In this document: positions 56,668 through 64,000 of the stretch, piece after piece
How the letters are laid out: every line of letters begins with the position of its first letter
Numbering within the stretch: position 1 is the stretch's first letter
Assembly (NCBI RefSeq): GCF_000003195.3
Contig: NC_012871.2
Span: 11,581,997 to 11,645,996, forward strand
DNA: 64,000 bases
Direction of reading: 5' to 3'
From: Sorghum bicolor
Taxonomy: Eukaryota; Streptophyta; Magnoliopsida; Poales; Poaceae
Translations under genes and position numbers: made by a program
Notes under the pieces: generated by a model
Told to the model about the DNA's origin: nothing
Database searches by the model: none
What the model saw: the letters and a program-made list of their open reading frames with translations, nothing else

Positions 56668-57962
56668 TTTTACTCGTCCTCGAGAAAAGGATGGTTAAGA
56701 ACAATATCTAGGGTAAACATTTAAAACATTCTTTATATTTGCATGGTGTTAAAAATCCACTGTGTACCATAGTCAGGGATGTTTATGGTTAAGAGTAAAG
56801 ATCCTTTCTTCTCAATCCTGTCGCTTGGAGTTTTTTGTATATTTTTGAAAGAAAGTTAGCATACCTTTTGATCCTCATAGGTTCTCTCAGATCACTCATT
56901 ATCTTTCATATATCTCACTGAGGTTGTTTTAATTTGCAAAAATTCTCAAGCATACTTACTTTGCATTTATTGCCTGATCAAAACAGGATCCGAGGAGGGG
57001 AATGTCATACTCTTAGATCAAAGACTTTGGAAATTAAAATCTTTGTCAACTCTTGCTGGCATATTGCTTATTAGAGGGACCATGGGCTATCATTTTTTCC
57101 TTTCTTTCTTTTTTTTAAGTGGATACCGAAGTATCCCTAATTCTACTGCCGGACACTTGTCTATTTTTTTTTCTGCGAGGTTATCGAGCACTCGCTCCTT
57201 TTTATTTCCTCGAAATATCTCTATTTTTGCATAGCCCATGCTTCTAATGCAATAATACTTCGGAAGAGTGAATCTTTCTGAATAAATGTCTTGATCTTAG
57301 GAGCATGATAAATCTCTCAACAAGGGTCTAACTCATTTTGAACAAACTCAATACAGAGTAGATAGCTTTTATAATTATAATTAATATTTTTAGTTTTATC
57401 AGGCATATAAAATACTGAGGATGGTAGCTAGAGTTTTGAATATTTTGAAATAAATTCTCCAAGTAACAATGATATCAAGAATAAGAAACTCATACTCTAC
57501 CGTCACATATTCCACACTGACTTAAGTAACACAGGGTTTTAAAATGATTTTCAATAATTGCAAGTTTTCAGGAAATATAGCAGATTGAGATTAATCATGA
57601 TTAGAAATATTTTAATCTTTTTAATTTATCATGTCGGAAAAGTAATCTGCATAATCAAGATAGTTGTATGTGTAAAGTAAAGTGTGCAGAGTGTGTACCT
57701 GAATCGTGGAGTGGTGTAGTCGGAGTGTGTTTAGCGTGTCGAGGGATCTCCCCCATACTTGTTTTCTGCTTTCTTGCACAAAAATAAAGTAGAGACACAC
57801 AAGACATAATAATAATAATACTCTTTATTAATCTTGAGGCATTTATTACAAAAGACTAGTAGCAAACTGACGATAGTAGCAAACTGATGATAATAGTAAA
57901 CCTAAACCGAATTTAAAGATAGATAACTAAGATGTATTGCCTCAAGGTCTAATCTAGATAAC
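56668..57962 (-). other. Non-coding 3' region of F
   Basis: No gene. The conserved block is at 56825-56905, hairpins at 57151-57162 (AGACAAGTGTCC in sense) and 57186-57197 (GAGCGAGTGCTC in sense), and the internal polypurine-like tract at 57746-57763. It matches B 32522-33797. Confidence 0.82.
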
Positions 57963-58592
57963 TTAGCGGCGCTCTAATTCCTTAATCCTCTTGTTGGCAC
58001 TGGCAAGATCCTGCCTAAGGCCTAGTATAATAGTGTTATGGTTACAGAGCTGCCTAGTGAGGGAATTAATCGAGGACTGGAGATCTATGATAACTCTGTC
58101 TAGCCTGCGAACGTCCTCATCAATATCTACTATAGTCTTGCGACGCTTGGGAGGTGTCTCAAAAGCATTGAGAGCGTGCTTCGAGGCTGCCTTAGGAGGG
58201 ATGAAACGGACTTTGGCTGCTCGAATCCCTTCGAAGTAAGGCCTTTCCTCCTCCGTAGTGTAGCGTACACTGCTGATCTCGCCGCTCCGGTTGGTCTTGA
58301 CTCCAACGACCCTCTCATTGGGTCTAGGTGGAAGGATCCTCGTACCGGTTGGCACCTTGATAGTGGTCTTTGTCTTGGATGATGATCCTTTGAGGAGTAG
58401 GGGTTGTGGTGGTGCGGTGAGAACTGGTTGAGCATGGTAGGATTGGGCGAAGCTGCGTTGGCGTAATGGTATGGCTTCTAGCTGTCGCTCTGTGTTGGCC
58501 GGGACGAGAGCACGGGCATCGGGGTCTTCCACAGGCTCCATGTTGAGGTTGAAGGGGACGACTTCCCAATCATCGTGGTACTTCTCGGCCAT
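57963..58592 (-). CDS. Accessory coiled-coil protein of element F
   Basis: An intact 209-codon ORF, same length as in B with about 20 residue differences, many conservative (I/V, K/R). The same parts are seen: acidic N-terminus, proline-rich middle, PPKRRK basic patch and C-terminal heptad helix ending KRIKELERR. No membrane segment. It stays open while the neighbouring pol has four lesions. Function unknown; it is not an envelope protein by any visible sign. Confidence 0.75.
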   Translation of the reverse strand: MAEKYHDDWEVVPFNLNMEPVEDPDARALVPANTERQLEAIPLRQRSFAQSYHAQPVLTAPPQPLLLKGSSSKTKTTIKVPTGTRILPPRPNERVVGVKTNRSGEISSVRYTTEEERPYFEGIRAAKVRFIPPKAASKHALNAFETPPKRRKTIVDIDEDVRRLDRVIIDLQSSINSLTRQLCNHNTIILGLRQDLASANKRIKELERR

Positions 58593-58968
58593 TGGAGCAG
58601 CAAGGAACTAATCAAGCTCTAATTGAAGGAGAGAAGGCTTGGTGGCTTGGTGTTTGAAAACTGAGGTCAGGGTCTATTTATATAAGGGTCAAAAGATGCC
58701 TCTATGGGTTGTTCGGGTTGCTCCCGTCGATGTGCGTGCGAAACTTTCCATCCGAGGGATTATTTGAATTACCATAAGTGCATTTTCCATAACAGAGAAA
58801 ATCGGGACCGAGAGGGAACAGGAGGTGGGCGCCCGCCCACCTGAGCTGGGCGCCCACCCTCTCTCTGGCCCCTCTGTGGGCCCACTTTCTCAAGCGCGTT
58901 TCTAGATACGAAATTATTTAGAAATATATATATATGACCCAAAAACATCAGATTAAAAAGGTCGGGCT
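58593..58968 (-). promoter_or_regulatory. Putative internal promoter of the F accessory ORF
   Basis: GGGCGCCC boxes at 58848-58855 and 58827-58834 (21 bp apart) and TATATAAA on the minus strand at 58677-58684, 143 bp from the nearer box as in B. A leader of about 85 bp precedes the ATG at 58592. Its left end joins the pol stop at 58969, so pol and promoter are separated by little more than 100 bp. Confidence 0.6.
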
Positions 58969-60270
58969 CTAATTCTCCATGGGAAGGTAAAAATGAACTA
59001 CGTCTATTTCTTCAAATTCTTCATTGGGCTCTAAAAATAATTTAAGACGTTGACCATTTACCTTGAATAACGTACCTTTGCTATTTTGAAGTGTGATAGC
59101 TCCGTGGGATGATGAATTAATTACCTTGAATGGTCCTTCCCATTTACTCCGGAGTTTTCCATGCCCGAAAAGCTTTACCCTGGAATTAAAAAGTAATACC
59201 TTATCTCCGGGTGTAAACTCCTTCTTCTTGATTCTCTTGTCATGCCACCTTTTGACTCTTTCTTTGTAGATCTTTGAATTGTGATATGCCTTCTCTCGCT
59301 ATTCTTCCAATTCTGATAGTTGCATTCTTCTATAATCTCCAGCAACATCTAGGTCCTTCCATCTCTTTATGGCCCAGTGTGCTTTGAACTCTAGTTCAAC
59401 AGGTAGATGACAAGTCTTCCCGTACACCAATTGGTATGGAGACATCCCGATTGGGGTCTTATATGCTGTCCGGTATGCCCAGAGTGCATCGGGTAACTTG
59501 TCTTTCCACGCCGTTCCCATTTCATTTACTGTCTTCTGAAGAATATTCTTGATTTGTTTGTTGGAAGTCTCTGCTTGGCCACTTGTCTGAGGATGATAAG
59601 GGGTAGCGACGTTGTGACGGATTCCATGTTTTGATAGATATTGCTTGAAGCGTTTGTCGATGAAGTGTGCTCCTCCATCACTTATCACTACTCTGGGGAC
59701 TCCAAATCTTGGGAATATAATTTCTTCAAACATCCTCTTTGAACTGACGTTGTCGGCACGCTTGCAAGGTAATGCTTCTACCCATTTGGAGACATAGTCA
59801 ACTGCCACCAAGATATACTCGCACTTCTTTGATGGAGGAAATGGACCCATGTAGTCTATTCCCCAGACATCAAAGAGCTCAATCTGAAGGTTGTTGGTGA
59901 GTGGCATTGCATCCCTTGTATTTATGTTTCCGTGTCTTTGACATGGCCCACATCTTCTGATATATTGCTTCATGTCTTCATACATTGTAGGCCAGTAGAA
60001 TCCACACTGCCAGATCTTTGAATGTGTACGGAATGCTCCATAGTGACCTCCATATGGTGATGAATGACATTTGTCGATGATCTTCCATCCTTCCTCAGTG
60101 GTCACACATCTCCTAAGTAAGCCACCAGAGCATACTCGGAAGAGGTATGGCTCATCCCATATATGCGAACGACTTTCTTGAATAAGCTTCTTCTTGTTTG
60201 CTCCTGGTGGTACATACCCTGAAACCATAAAATTAACAATATCTGCATACCAGGGGTCAGACCTGTTAAT
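58969..60270 (-). pseudogene. Integrase of element F, one stop
   Basis: HHCC finger ([27 protein letters not shown]); core Asp in [10 protein letters not shown], Asp in [10 protein letters not shown], Glu in [13 protein letters not shown]-terminal [13 protein letters not shown] module before LPMEN. A TAG at 59299 replaces the Trp codon found in B (EEW). A second stop at 60271 separates it from RNase H. All catalytic residues are present. Confidence 0.88.
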
Positions 60271-60906
60271 CTAGTAGAGCATGTCGTCCCGGAGTGAATC
60301 ATTGATGGGGGTTTCCTGTGGACTCTTAAAATACATTCTAGACAAGTGATCAGCAACAGAATTTTCTACTCCTTTTTTATCTTTTATTTCTAAGTCAAAT
60401 TCTTGGAGTAATAAGATCCATCTAATCAGGCGAGGTTTAGCATCTTTTTTAGTGAGCAAATATTTTAGTGCAGCATGATCAGTGTAAACAATTATTTTAG
60501 CTCCAACTAAATAAGATCTAAATTTATCAATGGCAAAGACAACAGCCAGAAGCTCTTTCTCAGTGGTTGCATAATTAAGTTGAGCTCCTGTCAAAGTTTT
60601 ACTGGCATAAGCAATTGCATGATGCTTCTTATTTTTAGTTTGTCCCAAAACTGCCCCCACAGCATAATCACTAGCATCACACATAATTTCAAAAGGCAAC
60701 GACCAATCAGGGGGTTGAATGATTGGTGCAGAGATGAGTGCTTTCTTTAATAAATTGAAAGATGTTAGACATGCATCATCAAATTCGAAAGGAGCATCCT
60801 TGGCTAGCAAAAGAGTAAGTGGTCTAGCAATGAATGAAAAATCTTTTATGAATCTACGATAAAAACCAGCATGGCCAAGAAAGCTTCGAATTCCTTTTAT
60901 GTTCAC
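60271..60906 (-). pseudogene. RNase H domain of element F
   Basis: Begins [20 protein letters not shown] (connection from RT), then [50 protein letters not shown] and ENSVADHLS. Acidic catalytic residues are kept. It ends at a stop where B has YGINRF. Confidence 0.88.
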
Positions 60907-62839
60907 AGGTGGAGGTAGTTGTTCAATTACTTTAATTTTAGCTTTGTCTACCTCAATACCTCTTTTCAGACACTAGGTGTCCTAGCACTATTCCTTCCCT
61001 AACCATAAAATGACATTTTTCCCAATTAAGGATTAAGTGCTTTTCTTCACATCTTTGCAAAACCTTGTCTAAGTTTTCAAGACAACTATCAAAAGTTTTT
61101 CCATAAATAGAGAAATCATCCATAAAAACTTCCATAATCTCTTCAATCATATCTGAAAATATAGACATCATGCATCTTTGAAAAGAAGCTGGTGCATTAC
61201 ATAACCCAAAAGACATTCTACGATAAGCATAAGTTTCATATGGGCATGTAAAAGTGGTTTTGCTTTGATCATCGGGATGGATCGGGATTTAATGATACCC
61301 TGAATATCCATCTAAGAAACAGAAGAACGAATGGTTCGCTAACCGCTCTAGCATCTCATCTATAAAAGGTAAAGGAAAGTGATCCTTTCTCATGGCTTTG
61401 TTTAGTTTTCTATAGTCTATGCACATCCGCCATCCTGTGACGGTGCATTGCGGAATTAGCTCGTTCTTTTTATTCATAATAACAGTCATGCCTCCCTTTT
61501 TAGGCACAACTTGCACTGGGCTTACCCACTCACTGTGCGGCACAGGATATATAATCCCTGCATGCAGCAACTTTATAACTTCCTTTTTAACTACCTCTCT
61601 CATAGTGTTATTAAGTCTACGTTGGGGTTCTCGAGAGGGTGGAACAGAAGGATCTGTTGGAATACGATGGGTACAAATCATAGGACTGATTCCTGTAAGA
61701 TCTTGGAGTGAGTAGCCAAAAACTGAGTGATGTTTCTCAAGAATGGTCATTAATCGCAGAGTTTGATCCTGAGTGAGTTTATCGCTAATGATTACAGGGA
61801 ACTCTGGATTATTGTTTAGGAAAGCATATGTAAGACCGGGTGGTAAAGTTTTAAGCTCTATGGGGGGTCTAGGTGTTTCTGCAAACTCATCTAAGGGTTC
61901 GGGCTCAGAAGGTTCGTCTTCTTCTTCTGTGAAGAATGGAGTTTCATCTTCTAAGTCTGGTTCTTCTAAAAGCTCAAGAGATGCAGCCTTTACCTCCTCC
62001 ATAGGGTCAGGCAAAAGATATGACTCGGCCTTATTGTTTAAGGAGTGTGAAATTGTTATTGGGAATTTAAAAGTTTTTCCAAAAGAAATGTGTAGCTTTC
62101 CAGTATGACCTTCATAAAGGAGTCTTCTAAAAGATTGTCCTATCAACAGGTCGAAGTCCCATGTATCAAAGATATGAAAGTTCAAATGAACCATGGAGCC
62201 TTCTACCGTAAGAGGTAGGACATTAATAATTCCAAGACTGGGGACTAATCGTCGCGAAGATTCCTTTATGACCTTCGTTGTGGGGGTTAAGACAAGATTT
62301 TTAAATAGTTTAAGTGCAAAAGATTCAGACATGATATTTATCCCCACAACAGGATTATAAAGAGCATTAAATCGATCAGAATTATAAGCACAGCGTATAG
62401 TTATAGAGGGTGTGTCCAAACGGATCACATCAGAGGAAAGCTCTGATTCCTCCAACCATTCGCTACTCATTACTGAGATAAGCTCTCTCAATTGATATTC
62501 ACTTGGCAAATAAATGCTAAACTGGCCGTTTTGGGGTTTGTCAATAGAATGGTAGTTTGAAATATTTCCAAAATCAGCAAAAAGATCGGATTCTATATCT
62601 AGCATGAAGTCCGGTGGTGGAATTTCTTCCTCTTGTGGCTCAGAACTTGGGATAGCTAAAGTAGATGAAGAATTTGGCAGAGTGTTTACTTCGGCTTCGT
62701 AGGTTTCATCATGAAGGGTATTATCCATCTCAGCTTCTAGGATTCTATCTAGGATCACTCTAGCTTCATCAGTGTAGCATTTGTTTGTGATTTTTCTGAA
62801 GACCTCGAAAAAAGTGAAATAAAAGAACAGGGTCTTCAA
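60907..62839 (-). pseudogene. Gag end, protease region and reverse transcriptase of element F
   Basis: A 516-codon frame (61289-62839) covers DEARVILDRILEAE, the protease-like region (ALYNPVVGINIMSESFA; FDTWDFDLLIGQSFRRLL) and the first half of RT including WRMCIDYRKLNKA, to a stop at 61289 (Gln in B). RT continues in the same frame with FGLCNAPASFQRCM and the catalytic FMDDFSIYG (intact, unlike B). One extra A near 60958 then shifts the frame. The usual Asp-Thr-Gly of the protease is absent here as in B. RT catalysis would be possible if read through. Confidence 0.88.
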
Positions 62840-63326
62840 GATTAAGGTTTGGACCAGATTCTAAAAGATCAGAAAAACGTTTCCAGGATTTTCCCAAAGT
62901 TTCATTATCTTTTTGTTTAAAAGATAGGACTTCGAGTCTAAGGACGGCTATACGGTCAAGGGAATAGAAATCTAGACAAAAGTTGGCTCGTAAAACTCCC
63001 CATTCACCTTGTTGTTAACTTACCTTCTGACTGTACCATTGTCTAGCTTCTCCCCTTAAGGAAAAAGGAAAAAGCTTCCAACGTAAAGTTTTATCAAAAA
63101 TGCCTTCAATGCGAAGACAATCACATGTTTGCTCAAAATCTCTAATATGAAGGTAAGGGTTTTCGTCTTCCTTTCCCGAAAAATATAGATTTTGAATCAT
63201 GGCAATCAACCTAGAACTTAACTTATACTGGGATGTTTGGATAGGCTGTGATGATTCCCATGATAAAAGGTCAGTTGCTAAAGGGATTGCAGATTCATGG
63301 ATCGATTTAGAATTTTGGTTTTCCAT
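62840..63326 (-). pseudogene. gag: Gag remnant of element F
   Basis: The ATG at 63326 (MENQNSKSIHE, as in B) opens the capsid domain: GKEDENPYLHIRDFEQTCDC and RWKLFPFSLRGEARQWYSQK. A stop at 63015 ends it. The rest of the domain (LEVLSFKQKDNETLGKSWKR, LLESGPNLN) is readable in another frame. About 30 bp present in B near 25560 are missing near 62780. Confidence 0.78.
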
Positions 63327-63434
63327 AAGATAAGAGTAAATAAAATAAATAAAGAATATAAAAGATAAGAAAAGATAAAAGTATAGATACAAAGCTAGTA
63401 GTAAGACTCAGGTTATCTCAGCAACTGTCTTTCT

Positions 63435-63451
63435 CCCCGGCAACGGCGCCA
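63435..63451 (-). other. Primer binding site of F (tRNA-Asp)
   Basis: The plus strand reads CCCCGGCAACGGCGCCA, a perfect tRNA-Asp 3' end, eight bases from the 5' LTR. Confidence 0.93.
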
Positions 63452-63459
63452 GAAATGCT

Positions 63460-64000
63460 TGTTGATATTTGGGAACGCAATAAGGAATTGATCCGCAAGC
63501 GCACGGATATCGGTGAGCACTTCACCCGGGAGGTTATCCAGAGTATCGTATTTATTTTTTTACCACTAGGAGAAAGAGTGCATCTGACTAACCGGTCTAT
63601 TACTACTAACCTTTTAGGCACAAAGAATGTCTTTCGATGTGAGTGATAAATAGAGAAGACTGCAACCATAGTCTCCTTCTAACCTTGGTAAGGATGATCT
63701 ACTGTTCTAATGGGGAGGCTAACGGAATCTAGACACCACAAAGGATGTTCAACCCGCACCTATAAACCCTATCCTTCCTGCTAACAAGATGTGATCTGCA
63801 AAGGTAACTCGGAATTGTCACGTTCCTCACTACTACCATGGTCCAGCTAGTCAGGGAATATCTATGAGTACCCTAGCCTAAACACCACGTTTACGCCAGC
63901 AATGATTACTCTAAACTCTACGCAAAGAGATTAAAGTAAACTCATAAACCATAAGAACAATAAAACAAGAACTTACTAGAATTTAGAAGTCAAAATACTG
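63460..64000 (-). repeat. 5' LTR of F, partial
   Basis: Matches 55415-55960 of the 3' LTR and runs off the window. The promoter part lies outside. Confidence 0.93.

Larger units (their letters stand above)
55415..64000 (-). mobile_element. Element F: Athila-lineage element, same family as B, cut by the window edge
   Basis: The 3' LTR is at 55415-56648 and the 5' LTR starts at 63460 and continues past 64000. In the minus direction: primer site, gag, protease, RT, RNase H, integrase, accessory ORF, polypurine tract. Over the 540 bp that can be compared I count about seven LTR differences, mostly C/T or G/A. Pol has three stops and one frameshift, so it is inactive but much better kept than B. 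Left flank ccact; the right duplication is outside the window. Confidence 0.92.

Overview
The window is plant nuclear DNA, almost certainly from a grass (Poaceae), and it is built almost entirely from transposable elements. The grounds are Athila-lineage Ty3/gypsy elements primed by tRNA-Asp, chromovirus-like LTRs of about 3 kb primed by initiator tRNA-Met, and CACTA transposons carrying an En/Spm-type protein joined to a Ulp1 protease. I see no intact cellular gene. Letters A-F below are labels made for this window.

Layout. 1-5826 is the right part of a minus-strand non-autonomous Athila-like element (E) with an intact gag ORF and no pol. 5827-7223 holds two fragments of a long-LTR family in opposite orientations. 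7554-14259 is a decayed CACTA gene (CACTA1), split by a 2.9 kb solo LTR at 8192-11126. At 14259 the gene is broken by element C (14260-50247, plus strand, TSD gtaac), and it resumes at 50333-50500; the CACTA end lies at 51005. The 5' LTR of C is itself split by element B (15873-35039, plus, TSD gggtt). The 5' LTR of B is split by element A (16903-24671, minus, TSD tagtc), and B also carries a small CACTA transposon (29332-31560, TSD ata). The 3' part of C holds element D (40035-47833, minus), a coding-free LARD-like element with 3.3 kb LTRs. 51006-51326 and 54913-55414 are one low-copy stretch split by another solo LTR (51327-54907, TSD accac). 55415-64000 is element F (minus), same family as B, running off the right edge.

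How the parts work together. B and F are autonomous-type elements (gag, protease, RT, RNase H, integrase) with damaged pol genes. A, C and E are partners lacking RT and integrase. B, F and C all carry an accessory ORF downstream of the polyprotein that encodes a small coiled-coil protein. In each, this ORF has its own promoter-like region repeating the paired GC boxes of that element's LTR, with identical box spacing (21 bp in B/F, 16 bp in C), then a TATA box. A second polypurine tract follows the ORF. Near their 3' ends A, B and F share two small hairpins with compensatory changes, C has three tandem hairpins, and a block about 150-210 bp before the terminal polypurine tract is shared by A, B, C and F. 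The accessory-ORF module and these shared cis signals are the most interesting content. All identifications rest on reading motifs and aligning copies by eye; no database search was run.
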